From an uncultured Bacteroidales bacterium (GTDB taxonomy: Bacteria; Bacteroidota; Bacteroidia; Bacteroidales; Marinilabiliaceae), in NCBI GenBank assembly GCA_945607565.1, contig CALYZD010000003.1, forward strand, positions 1 through 63,199: a stretch of 63,199 nucleotides of DNA, written 5' to 3'. The notes under the pieces are model-generated. The model had not been told where the DNA came from. It ran no database searches and was given only the letters and a program-made list of their open reading frames with translations. Made by a program: the position numbers and the translations under genes. Of the stretch, positions 1 to 7,906 are shown one piece after another; the first letter of the stretch is position 1; every line of letters begins with the position of its first letter.

Positions 1-1388
1 GCGCTCATCTTCAGCAGCAGCAGGCCGTGCCTGAAGCGCGATATGTTGGTGGTGCCGTAGTGGCGCTCGCGGTATCGGATGGGCAGGTCGACAATCTTGA
101 GGTTGAGCTTGAAGGCTCCGAAGAGCAGGTCGAAGTCGCCGAAGGGGTCGAAGTCGCCGAAGAACTTGCGGCCCTCGGCCAGCTTGAGATAGTCGCGTCG
201 GAACATGACCTTGGTGCCGCAGAGCGTGTCTTTGACGGGCGACTCGAGAATCCACGAGAAAAGCCGGCTGAAAAAGTGGTTGCCGATGATGTTGAGCCCG
301 CGCATGGCCCGGTCTTCCATGGGGTAGACAAGCCTGACGCCGTTGATGAACTCGCCCTTGCCGGTGGCTATGGCCTTGTAGAATTTCGGCAGGTCTTCGG
401 GCGGCACGGTCAGGTCGGCGTCCAGAATCATCAGGATGTCGCCCGAGGCGGCGGCGTAGGCCTTGCGCACGGCGTCGCCCTTGCCACGTCCGTCCTGCTG
501 CATTATCCTGATGTCGCGGCGGCCGGCATACTCGTCGCGCACGGCCTGAATGGTCTGCCAGGTGTCGTCGGTCGAGTTGCCTTCGACGAAGATGATTTCG
601 GTGTGGCTGCCCATGTCGGGTATGCGCTCCACGGCTGTGCGGATGTTGCCGCTCTCGTTGCGGGCGGGCACCACCACCGTCACCGAATATCTGCGCTGCC
701 AGTCGGGCTCGTCGGGCACGGGGCGCGCAAAGATGTATCTGTTGAGCGACAGCGAGCCTATCAGCGGCAGATGCGCCACTATGCGGTTCATCAGCCACGA
801 CAGCAGCGGGATGCGCAGCGGCAGCAGCATGGCGCCGTTGCGGCGGTAGACGTCGAAGCCCGAGAGGAAGAGCAGATTCTCCACATCGCTGTCCGACAGC
901 CAGTTCTGCTCGGGCGTGCGCCGCTTGAGGCCCACCGACTCGGCGAGGCGGATCAGCGGCTCCCAGAGCCGGTTGTAGTAGTTGACGATGATGCGTGTGC
1001 GCGGCGTGCAGAGCGGCAGCAGCTGTTCGAGCACCACCTCGACGTCGTCCAGAAATCCGAGCAGATTGGAGAGTATGATGACGTCGAACTTGCGGTCGAG
1101 CGTGATGTGCTCGGCCTCCATCACCCTGAACTCGACGTGCGGGAAGCGCTGCCGTGCCTGCCCGATGAGCGCGGGGCTGAAGTCGATGCCCACGTTGCCG
1201 GTGCCGCCCACCGAGGCCACGAGGTCGCCAGCGCCGCAGCCCACTTCGAGCACCGAGTCGGTCGGGTGGATGAAGTATCGGCAGTAGTCGGTTATCGAGT
1301 TCCAGTAGTAGGCGCGGCGGCGGCGATAGTCACACCACTTGTGGGCGAATCCGTCGAAATATTCCTTTTTGTCAATCTTTTTTCGCAT
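1..1388 (-). CDS. SAM-dependent methyltransferase fused to GT2 glycosyltransferase (partial)
   Basis: The gene starts at the ATG at 1386-1388 and runs off the left edge, so its C-terminus is missing. Residues 1-190 form a class I methyltransferase with SAM-binding motif VLEVGCGAGDL (about 46-56). The second half is a family 2 glycosyltransferase of the dolichol-phosphate-mannose-synthase type: VVVPARNESGN, VEGNSTDDTW, and the nucleotide-sugar/metal motif ILDADL at about residue 320. Methyltransferase-GT2 fusions of this kind probably make and modify a lipid-linked sugar; acceptor and donor cannot be told from sequence. The start overlaps the end of the upstream membrane glycosyltransferase by 17 nt, indicating translational coupling and a joint pathway in surface glycan or polyprenyl-sugar metabolism. 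Confidence 0.85.
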   Translation of the reverse strand, partial: MRKKIDKKEYFDGFAHKWCDYRRRRAYYWNSITDYCRYFIHPTDSVLEVGCGAGDLVASVGGTGNVGIDFSPALIGQARQRFPHVEFRVMEAEHITLDRKFDVIILSNLLGFLDDVEVVLEQLLPLCTPRTRIIVNYYNRLWEPLIRLAESVGLKRRTPEQNWLSDSDVENLLFLSGFDVYRRNGAMLLPLRIPLLSWLMNRIVAHLPLIGSLSLNRYIFARPVPDEPDWQRRYSVTVVVPARNESGNIRTAVERIPDMGSHTEIIFVEGNSTDDTWQTIQAVRDEYAGRRDIRIMQQDGRGKGDAVRKAYAAASGDILMILDADLTVPPEDLPKFYKAIATGKGEFINGVRLVYPMEDRAMRGLNIIGNHFFSRLFSWILESPVKDTLCGTKVMFRRDYLKLAEGRKFFGDFDPFGDFDLLFGAFKLNLKIVDLPIRYRERHYGTTNISRFRHGLLLLKMS

Positions 1389-3072
1389 TGTCAGGGTCGT
1401 TGTTAGGATAGGTCATGCCGGCGGCGTCGTAGCGCACGCGCAGCAGATAGGCGGGCTCGGTGTCGGCCGTGCCGAATGTCCGGACAAGCTGGAAGGCGTC
1501 CGGGTATTTCTGGGCCACGTAGGCCACATATCGGTGCAGCGTGTTGATGATGGTCCCGTCGTTGACGAGCGGGTCGCGGCGCATGCTGCCGAGTATGACG
1601 TGGGTCACGCCGTTGTCGCTCAGGCGGCGGAGCAGCTCGTCGGCGTCTTCGGTGTCGAACGAGTAGATGCCGTAGAATTTCTTGCCGTTGGCATAGATGC
1701 GCGCCATGTTGGGCTTGCGGCAGGCGGCGCACTCGTCGGGGCCCAGTGTAGTGCCGGCATATTCGCAGGCCGTCAGATAGTTGACCCAGTCGGGGGTGTA
1801 GCCCACGAACTTGTCGCCCATCAGGTTGCTGCGCAGGCACATCAGGTCAATCCGGTCGAGCGAGTTGCCCACGCTCGAGCATCCGCCGATGAACAGCAGC
1901 AGCCCCGCCACGCCCACGGCCACGCCGCCGCCCAGCACGTAGCGGACTATGGCGTAGACGCCGTAGAGCTCGAGCATCATCATCAGCGGCAGGTAGATGA
2001 TCATCAGCCTGTACTGGTCCCACAGCACCTGCAGCACCACGAAGGTGACGGCCAGCATCACCGCCACGTGGAGGCCGGCGAAGAAGACGAAGCGGTTGCA
2101 GCGGTAGGCGCGGACCATGGCGGCCGCGAAAATCAGATAGTAGAGCACGGTCAGCGGCGTCGACGTCTCGCGGCTGTCGGCGTCCTTGAATCCGGTGATG
2201 ATGGCGAAGTGCTTGGACAGATAGAGCTTGGAGTTGCCGCCGAAGCGCCCTACGAATCCCATGAAGTCCTCGCGGCCGTTTTCGGGCTGATAGGGGTGCT
2301 TGAGCATCAGTTGCTCGATCTGCCCCGACGATTTGGACTTGACGCTGCTGCCCCAGACCACGTGGTAGACGCCCAGCCACAGCAGCCAGCAGAGCACGAA
2401 GGCCAGGCAGAGCGAGAAGGCCTTGCGGAACTTGCGGTCGATGCAGAGGCTGAGGGCGGCCACTATCAGGAAGCCGATGCCGATGGTGCGCACGAGCATG
2501 GCCGCGAGGATGACCGCAGCCACCGCAGCCGAGGCCGCGAACGTCTGGCGCGCGGTGAGCCCGGTGCGCTCCGAGAATCGGAGGAACATGATGCAGAACA
2601 GATACTGCACGCACATGAACAGCGGCTCGGAATAGGTCTGGCTGGCATAGTAGAGCAGCCATGAGTTGACGGCCGTCAGCCCCAGCACGGCCACAAGCAG
2701 CAGCGGGTTGACGCGGCCGCGCAGAAGCCGGTAGAGCAGCCAGTGGCCCGTCAGCATGCAGGCCAGCGACGTCAGCTTGAGCAGTATGAGGTTGAATCCG
2801 AACGCGAAGATGAACAGCGACAGGAACAGCGGATAGGCCGGCCCCTGGAAGTCGGGATAGCGGCCCGAGGCCACCACCTCCATGGCGCGGCAGAGATAGG
2901 TGCTGTCGTCGCCGCCCTCGCTCACGCGCATGTTGAACAGCAGCAGCGACATGACAGCCATCAGCCCGAACGAGAACCAGAACAGTGTCTTCTGGTTGCG
3001 GGCGGCAAAGCGCGTCAGGCCCTGCCCGAACGCCGGCTCCGGCTTGGGAGCGTTTCTGGTCTGCTTAGCCAT
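1372..3072 (-). CDS. GT-C family membrane glycosyltransferase (GT39/GT83-like)
   Basis: This 566-aa polytopic membrane protein has about ten hydrophobic segments between residues 30 and 400 and a soluble C-terminal domain of about 160 residues. The first external loop carries acidic residues in GGDDSTYLC (Asp55-Asp56), the position where GT-C enzymes such as ArnT and protein mannosyltransferases hold their catalytic acid. It probably moves a sugar from a polyprenyl-phosphate donor onto an acceptor outside the membrane. The coupled downstream gene is a DPM1-like GT2, which would make such a donor. It overlaps both neighbours (8 nt with the 75-aa protein, 17 nt with the GT2), so the three form one operon. 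Exact substrate is unknown. Confidence 0.8.
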   Translation of the reverse strand: MAKQTRNAPKPEPAFGQGLTRFAARNQKTLFWFSFGLMAVMSLLLFNMRVSEGGDDSTYLCRAMEVVASGRYPDFQGPAYPLFLSLFIFAFGFNLILLKLTSLACMLTGHWLLYRLLRGRVNPLLLVAVLGLTAVNSWLLYYASQTYSEPLFMCVQYLFCIMFLRFSERTGLTARQTFAASAAVAAVILAAMLVRTIGIGFLIVAALSLCIDRKFRKAFSLCLAFVLCWLLWLGVYHVVWGSSVKSKSSGQIEQLMLKHPYQPENGREDFMGFVGRFGGNSKLYLSKHFAIITGFKDADSRETSTPLTVLYYLIFAAAMVRAYRCNRFVFFAGLHVAVMLAVTFVVLQVLWDQYRLMIIYLPLMMMLELYGVYAIVRYVLGGGVAVGVAGLLLFIGGCSSVGNSLDRIDLMCLRSNLMGDKFVGYTPDWVNYLTACEYAGTTLGPDECAACRKPNMARIYANGKKFYGIYSFDTEDADELLRRLSDNGVTHVILGSMRRDPLVNDGTIINTLHRYVAYVAQKYPDAFQLVRTFGTADTEPAYLLRVRYDAAGMTYPNNDPDNAKKD

Positions 3073-3292
3073 TGACCGCGCCCTCCCTTTCCATGTCTTC
3101 GACGTTGATTTTCGAAGAATATTCGATGCGGTCGGTCGACTGCGCGCAGTGGATTCCGCGCTGGCGCATGGCCCGGCTCTGCCCTATGTGCTGCGAGCCG
3201 AACTCGCCGTTGCGCTTGAGCAGCATCCGTATCGACAGCAAAATGAGTGCTATCCCCACAATCGCGAGGGTGAGAATGAATAGTTTTTCCAT
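3065..3292 (-). CDS. small single-pass membrane protein, 75 aa
   Basis: A 75-residue protein starting MEKLFILTLAIVGIALIL, with one N-terminal transmembrane helix (about residues 3-22) followed by a short basic, hydrophilic cytoplasmic tail containing CAQSTDRIE. Small proteins of this pattern are widespread in Bacteroidales as uncharacterised membrane or secreted proteins. It is the first gene of the operon with the GT-C enzyme and the methyltransferase-GT2 fusion, overlapping the former by 8 nt. A -7 promoter box lies 30 nt upstream of its ATG, which supports this start over longer readings of the frame. No function can be assigned. Confidence 0.8.
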   Translation of the reverse strand: MEKLFILTLAIVGIALILLSIRMLLKRNGEFGSQHIGQSRAMRQRGIHCAQSTDRIEYSSKINVEDMEREGAVNG

Positions 3293-3321
3293 CTGTCTAT
3301 CTAAAAAAAACGTGAATGGCG

Positions 3322-3329
3322 CAAAAGTA
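3322..3329 (-). promoter_or_regulatory. candidate Bacteroidetes -7 box, 3292 operon
   Basis: The minus strand reads TACTTTTG, matching TAnnTTTG, about 30 nt upstream of the 75-aa protein's ATG. A well-spaced -33 TTTG is not evident. It separates the leftward glycosyltransferase operon from the pigment cluster. Confidence 0.5.
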
Positions 3330-3375
3330 CTCTTTATTTGGCAAAACGACCATAGCCGCCGGCCGCAAGGCGCCT

Positions 3376-5004
3376 TTATTGATGGAAAAGCTGCGCGAGG
3401 CGTGCGCAGATGTCGGCTGCGGCGGGCGAGGGGCTGCCTTCGGGGGGCAGAATGCTGACGGGCTGATGCCTGAGCGACTCGAAAACGTTCTGTTTCGACA
3501 GGCAGCGGGTCGTCACGTAGGCCGACGCGCCGCCGCTCGGGTCCACGTCGGCCACGGCCAGCAGGCGCGTGCGGCGCACCGAGTCGCCGATGACGTGTGC
3601 GGTGTCGAGCGGATTGAGCGTCTCGGCCACCACCACTTCGGCCGAATGTCCGCGCTCGCGCAGCATACGGGCCGCGTCGAGGGCCGGCCGGACGCTGTTG
3701 CCATAGCACACAAGGGTGACGTCGGTGCCCTGCTCGGCCACGTAGCATCCGCCCGGAGCCAGCGGCCTGACGTCGGCATTGCGCAGGTCGGCGCGCTCCA
3801 CCGGCTCCACCACCACCCCGGCCCGGCTGTTGAGCAGCAGCCACTTGTAGACGGCCGCCGCGCGCTGCATGTCGTGCGGCACGGCCACTATAGTCTGCGG
3901 CAGCGCATAGAGCACCGAGCCGACGGCCGTGTCCTGAGTGCGCACTATGATGGGCGCCTGCCGGTGCTTGGCCCAGTTGCTGCCCGTCACCTCCGACATG
4001 GCCTGCACGCTGACCACGGGGCGCAGCCCGCGCATGGCCAGGCCTATGGCCTTGTTGAGCACGTTGGGCAGCTCGTCGAGGACCAGCGTGTGCCGATGGG
4101 CGTCGAGCAGCAGGCGCGCCAGGCCTTCGCAGCGGTTGTCGGAGTGATGGCGGACGGGCGCCACCTTTTCGTCGAGGAGGGCTTTGTAGTAGGCCGTCTT
4201 GCGCGCCTCGGCCACCATGTCGGTGCAGGCGCGCTCTATGTCGGCCAGGCTGCGCTCGGTGGCCAGGCCCGAATCGACAATCCAGCTCTTCATGCACTGC
4301 GCGTCGTCGGCACAGCCCTCGACGCACACCACCACCGGCACGTGCTGGCTGCGGCACTGGCCGGCCACCTGCTCAAACGTGCGGCAGAGCGCCGGATAGT
4401 CGTAGCCCTTGACCGACTGCAGAATGATGGCCTGCGAGTTTTTCCGGAGATTGACAAAGCCGCTTATCTGCTTCATCAGGTTGCCGTTCGAATATTCGCC
4501 CGTGTTGTTCCACAGCACCACCACGAGCGGAATCTGCTGGGCGGCAGCCGTGTAGACGGTTTCGAGAAAATAGCCGTCGGTCACGAAACGGCTACCTATG
4601 GTACAGAACGACACGCTGTTGCCGTCGGTGGCAAACGAGTCGTCGGCCATTTCGGGGTTGGCCCGATAGATTTTAGAGGCCAGCGCCAGGCCAGCCGCCT
4701 GCGGCAGATGCAGGGTCGACGCGGCCATGCGGAGGTCGAAGTCGGAGAAATAGAGGCGGCGGAAAAAGTCGAGGGGCGAGATGATGCCGGCGGCTATCTC
4801 GAACGTCGTGTCGATACCGGCCGAGGTGTGCCAGTCGGTTTCGCAGAACTGCTTCGACAGCGCCACCTGAGCCACGTCGCTGCACGCCGTGAAGCTGCCT
4901 ATGCTGCGCTCCTTGGCCGCCGCCTGACGCAGTTCGCGCCCGAGGCATACGTTCTTGTAGTCGTTAAGAACCTGTCGCTTAAACTCTTCGAAACTGATGT
5001 TCAT
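3376..5004 (-). CDS. thiamine-dependent dehydrogenase E1-like protein, degenerate alpha-beta fusion
   Basis: A 542-aa homologue of 2-oxoacid dehydrogenase E1 (alpha- and beta-like halves in one chain), starting at ATG 5002-5004 (MNISFEEFKR). The alpha-like half keeps the layout of the thiamine diphosphate motif, but the usual GDG is replaced: VSFCTIGSRFVTDG, while the closing Asn-Asn (VLWNNTGEYS) remains. The beta-like half keeps AIGLAMRGLRPVVSVQAM and the transketolase C-terminal fold (VTLVCYGNSV), but is shortened and the usual activating Glu and HSQ-type segment are not recognisable. It ends the aryl-polyene operon 21 nt after the deacetylase gene. It could supply an acyl starter or be a non-catalytic relative; loss of the metal-binding Asp argues for altered or no TPP chemistry. 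Confidence 0.65.
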   Translation of the reverse strand: MNISFEEFKRQVLNDYKNVCLGRELRQAAAKERSIGSFTACSDVAQVALSKQFCETDWHTSAGIDTTFEIAAGIISPLDFFRRLYFSDFDLRMAASTLHLPQAAGLALASKIYRANPEMADDSFATDGNSVSFCTIGSRFVTDGYFLETVYTAAAQQIPLVVVLWNNTGEYSNGNLMKQISGFVNLRKNSQAIILQSVKGYDYPALCRTFEQVAGQCRSQHVPVVVCVEGCADDAQCMKSWIVDSGLATERSLADIERACTDMVAEARKTAYYKALLDEKVAPVRHHSDNRCEGLARLLLDAHRHTLVLDELPNVLNKAIGLAMRGLRPVVSVQAMSEVTGSNWAKHRQAPIIVRTQDTAVGSVLYALPQTIVAVPHDMQRAAAVYKWLLLNSRAGVVVEPVERADLRNADVRPLAPGGCYVAEQGTDVTLVCYGNSVRPALDAARMLRERGHSAEVVVAETLNPLDTAHVIGDSVRRTRLLAVADVDPSGGASAYVTTRCLSKQNVFESLRHQPVSILPPEGSPSPAAADICARLAQLFHQ

Positions 5005-5025
5005 ATCGTGCAAAACTTTCAGGCG

Positions 5026-5709
5026 TCAGAGCGAGCGGTGGTCAAAACGCTCTATTCCATGCCTTTCGCGTGCAAAAATAACAATTTGGCCAACCAGCCG
5101 GCACACGTCGGGCATTCTGTCGTGCAAAAGGACGATGTCGCCGCCGCTGATCCGGCTCTCGACGCGCTTCAGAATCCGCTCCGGGGTGTCGGAGCGGCGC
5201 GTGTCGAACGAGCGGATGCTCCACCCCACGGTGCGGTAGTTCATCAGCGCGGCGGCCTTGGCTATGGCCCGGTTGGTGATGCCGAGCGGCGGCCTGAAAA
5301 GCTTCGGCTCCACGCCCAGGCTCCGCAGCACGTCGTCGGTGGCCTTGAGCTCGCGGGCAATGCTCCGGGCGCTCCTGAAGGCGTAGAACGGATTGTGCAC
5401 AAACGTGTGGTTCCCCACCAGATGCCCCTCGGCCACCATACGGCGAATCAGCTCGGGATGCGCCTGCGCCTTTTGGCCTATCACGAAAAAGACCGCCCTG
5501 ACGTTCAGCCGCGCCAGCAGATCGAGCAGGGCCGGCGTGTAGCGCGGGTCGGGGCCGTCGTCGAAGGTGAGCAGGAGCGACGAGGGCGAGCCCAGCCGGC
5601 AGGTGGCCTTCACAAAGAATCCTGACGAGATGGTGGCCGACGCGTAGGCCACATAAGCCACGAGGGCCACGAGGGCCAGCAGCAGGAGTATGACTATTGT
5701 CTGGCACAT
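5026..5709 (-). CDS. membrane-anchored NodB-type polysaccharide deacetylase
   Basis: A 227-aa protein starting MCQTIVILLLLALVALVAYV: an N-terminal membrane anchor followed by a carbohydrate esterase 4 (NodB) domain. The motifs are intact: TFDDGPD (48-54) with the catalytic base and metal Asp, HTFVH (101-105) metal histidines, RPPLG (139-143), and DIVLLHD near the C-terminus. It therefore looks active and faces the periplasm. The start lies inside the end of the upstream ketosynthase (16-nt overlap), making it part of the pigment operon. Its substrate is unknown; a deacetylase acting on a glycosylated or acylated polyene precursor is an inference from context. Confidence 0.85.
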   Translation of the reverse strand: MCQTIVILLLLALVALVAYVAYASATISSGFFVKATCRLGSPSSLLLTFDDGPDPRYTPALLDLLARLNVRAVFFVIGQKAQAHPELIRRMVAEGHLVGNHTFVHNPFYAFRSARSIARELKATDDVLRSLGVEPKLFRPPLGITNRAIAKAAALMNYRTVGWSIRSFDTRRSDTPERILKRVESRISGGDIVLLHDRMPDVCRLVGQIVIFARERHGIERFDHRSL

Positions 5710-7634
5710 TGGATGACAATGCTTGTTTTTTCGAGGCTTATGCGCACCGGCTCGCCCGGCACAAGGCTGCCTATGGCGTCGGCCACGGTGCGGGCCTGGG
5801 CCGTGTGGTAGGTTCGCGGGCAAGCCACCGTGCGCGCGGCCGTCAGCTCGCCGTGCGGGTCCATGCGGAGCGATGCACGCGTGGCGGCGCAGGGCCGGCT
5901 GCCGAGTGCGAAGAAGACGGCGCCTTCGCCGGGCTCGGTTCCCGAACGATAGACGCCCATGCGCCGCATGATGGCCACCTGCGTTTCGGTCATCTCGTCG
6001 AACGCGCCCAGCAGGACGCCCTCGGCGCCCTCGGCTATCTTGAGCATGGCGTCGGCCAGAGCCGTCTCGAACGACTCGTAGCGATGCACGTAAGTCATGT
6101 TGTAGCAGCGGTTTGCAGAGATGATTGCAATCTGCCCGCCCACGGTGTTGAACGTCGACTGGATGAACGGCGTGGGGTTGATCATCTGCTCGGCGTTGAC
6201 GATGACGCTGCGCAGGAACTTCTCGCTGTCGGCAAGGCAGCCAAGCCCGGTGGCGGTGACTATCGCGTCGGGCGGGGCCGGCATCTGCGCCATGCAGGCC
6301 ATCCCGGTGGCCACGCCCATCTTCACGCAGCGGCTCATGCGCCGCCGCATATTGGCGTCGGGTATAAGTTGTTTTGCATCAAGGTGTTCGCCATAAACTT
6401 CGACACCGTTGACATAGCACGTCAGGTTGCGGGCGCCTGTCACTTCGGCACGCGGGCACGGCCGGGCGGTGAACAGCAGCGAGGTGCAGTTGCCGCCAAA
6501 GCCGAACGAGTTGGACAGCACGGCATCGACGCGCACGCCCTCGGCAAAGTCCTGCTGCGGAACAAGTTGAGTATCCTCTATCGGCTCCGAGAAATTCAGG
6601 TTCGGGTACAGATAGCCGTTGCTGACCGACAGTGCCGACAGCACGGCCTCGACGGCGCCGGCGGCGGCGAGCGTGTGCCCGGTGAAGGCCTTGGTCGAAC
6701 TGAAGGCCGGCATCTCGTTGTGCCACAGCCTCATCATGGCTGCGGCCTCGCTGGCGTCGTTGTTGGGAGTGCCGGTGCCGTGCACGTTGACGTAGTCGAC
6801 ATCGTGCGGCTGCAGACCGGCATCGGCCACAGCGCGGCGCATCGCTTCGAAGGCGCCGTTGCCCTCGGCCGACGATGCCGTCTGATGGAAAGCGTCGTTG
6901 GCGTTGGCCATGCCCGACACGTAGCAATAGTGGCGCTCAGCCTCGCGCCGCATGACGACGTAGGCCGCGCCCTCACCGAGGTTGAGGCCCGAGCGCGTCC
7001 GGTCGAACGGGCGGCAGGGCTGCTCGTCGAGAATCATGAGCGAGCGGAAACCGTTGAGCGTGAACGGACACAGCGCGTCGCAGCCGCCAGCCACCACCAC
7101 GTCGGCCAGCCCGGCCTCTATCATTCTGGCGCCCAGCATTATGGCATTGGCCGACGACGAGCAGGCGGTGCTGATGGTGGTCGCGAAGCCGCCTATGCCG
7201 CAATGCTCGGCTATGCGCCGGGTGCTGTCGGCGCAGTCGTGGCCGCGCACGTAGCGCAGCCGCCCCGAATTGGGGTTGCACACGAAGTCGGCAAAGAACG
7301 TCTGCGTGCGATCCATGCCGCCCACGGTGGTTGCCGAGACGAGCGCCGCCGAGGCCAGTTCGGCGTCGGTCAGTGCGGCATCGTCCACCGCCTCGCGCGC
7401 CGCAAGCATGCCGAGCATGGCCGTGCGCGACACCACCGAGCCCTCGGGCAGATGCAGCATCCGCGCCAGCTCGTCGTTGTCGGGCTCCACCTCGGCCGCA
7501 GCCACCTTGTGGACGGTCGCGAAATGACGCACCGCCGACACCGTGCAGCGCTTGGCACGCATCGTAGCAATGGTCGCCCCGACGCCTATGCCGGCCGCCG
7601 ACACAATGCCTAATCCACTAATCACCACCGACAT
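5694..7634 (-). CDS. beta-ketoacyl-ACP synthase with C-terminal ketosynthase-like domain
   Basis: A 646-aa ketosynthase for aryl-polyene chain extension. Residues 1-400 form a FabF-like thiolase fold with the complete Cys-His-His triad: Cys158 (STACSSS), His285 (HGTGTP) and His320 (KAFTGHT). An additional domain of about 230 residues (410-640) resembles the beta-ketoacyl-synthase-like family (Ketoacyl-synt_2), with STFNTVGGQIAI and LLGAFDEMTE; it has no second triad. Ordinary FabF is about 410 aa, so the extension is notable. It lies 9 nt downstream of an acyl carrier protein gene and overlaps the deacetylase, consistent with one operon. Confidence 0.88.
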   Translation of the reverse strand: MSVVISGLGIVSAAGIGVGATIATMRAKRCTVSAVRHFATVHKVAAAEVEPDNDELARMLHLPEGSVVSRTAMLGMLAAREAVDDAALTDAELASAALVSATTVGGMDRTQTFFADFVCNPNSGRLRYVRGHDCADSTRRIAEHCGIGGFATTISTACSSSANAIMLGARMIEAGLADVVVAGGCDALCPFTLNGFRSLMILDEQPCRPFDRTRSGLNLGEGAAYVVMRREAERHYCYVSGMANANDAFHQTASSAEGNGAFEAMRRAVADAGLQPHDVDYVNVHGTGTPNNDASEAAAMMRLWHNEMPAFSSTKAFTGHTLAAAGAVEAVLSALSVSNGYLYPNLNFSEPIEDTQLVPQQDFAEGVRVDAVLSNSFGFGGNCTSLLFTARPCPRAEVTGARNLTCYVNGVEVYGEHLDAKQLIPDANMRRRMSRCVKMGVATGMACMAQMPAPPDAIVTATGLGCLADSEKFLRSVIVNAEQMINPTPFIQSTFNTVGGQIAIISANRCYNMTYVHRYESFETALADAMLKIAEGAEGVLLGAFDEMTETQVAIMRRMGVYRSGTEPGEGAVFFALGSRPCAATRASLRMDPHGELTAARTVACPRTYHTAQARTVADAIGSLVPGEPVRISLEKTSIVIQCARQ

Positions 7635-7643
7635 ACGCAGCCG

Positions 7644-7898
7644 TCACTTTCGGTTCTTCTCGACATATTCGGCCAGCGTCCGCATCGACTTCAGAATCGG
7701 CTTGGCGTCCGACGGCTTGGCAATGCGGATGCCGTATTCCTTTTCGAGAATCAGGATGATTTCGAGCGCGTCAATCGAGTCGAGGCCAAGGCCTTCGCCA
7801 AAGAGCGGCGCGTCGTCGTCGATGTCGGCCGGGGTGATTTCTTCGAGATTCAGAGCATCAATTATCTGCTGCTTCAGGTTTTGTATCAATTCTTCCAT
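7644..7898 (-). CDS. acyl carrier protein (pigment cluster)
   Basis: An 84-aa acidic four-helix carrier protein with the phosphopantetheine attachment motif GLGLDSIDALE, Ser41 being the modified residue. It would hold the growing aryl-polyene chain for the flanking ketosynthases. It sits between the two long ketosynthase genes with gaps of only 8-9 nt, so it is co-transcribed with them. It is one of two carrier proteins of the cluster (the other at 12486-12737), which fits aryl-polyene systems that use a pair of ACPs. Confidence 0.93.
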   Translation of the reverse strand: MEELIQNLKQQIIDALNLEEITPADIDDDAPLFGEGLGLDSIDALEIILILEKEYGIRIAKPSDAKPILKSMRTLAEYVEKNRK

Positions 7899-7906
7899 GA
7901 TGATTT

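Noticed and set aside
27-1406. Long plus-strand open frame opposite the methyltransferase-GT2 gene
   Set aside because: Translation resembles no protein, while the minus strand encodes a complete methyltransferase and GT2 with catalytic motifs.
3293-4357. Extension of the 75-aa membrane protein upstream to 4357
   Set aside because: The extra sequence is an Arg/Ala-rich shadow of the E1-like gene and crosses the -7 box at 3322-3329.
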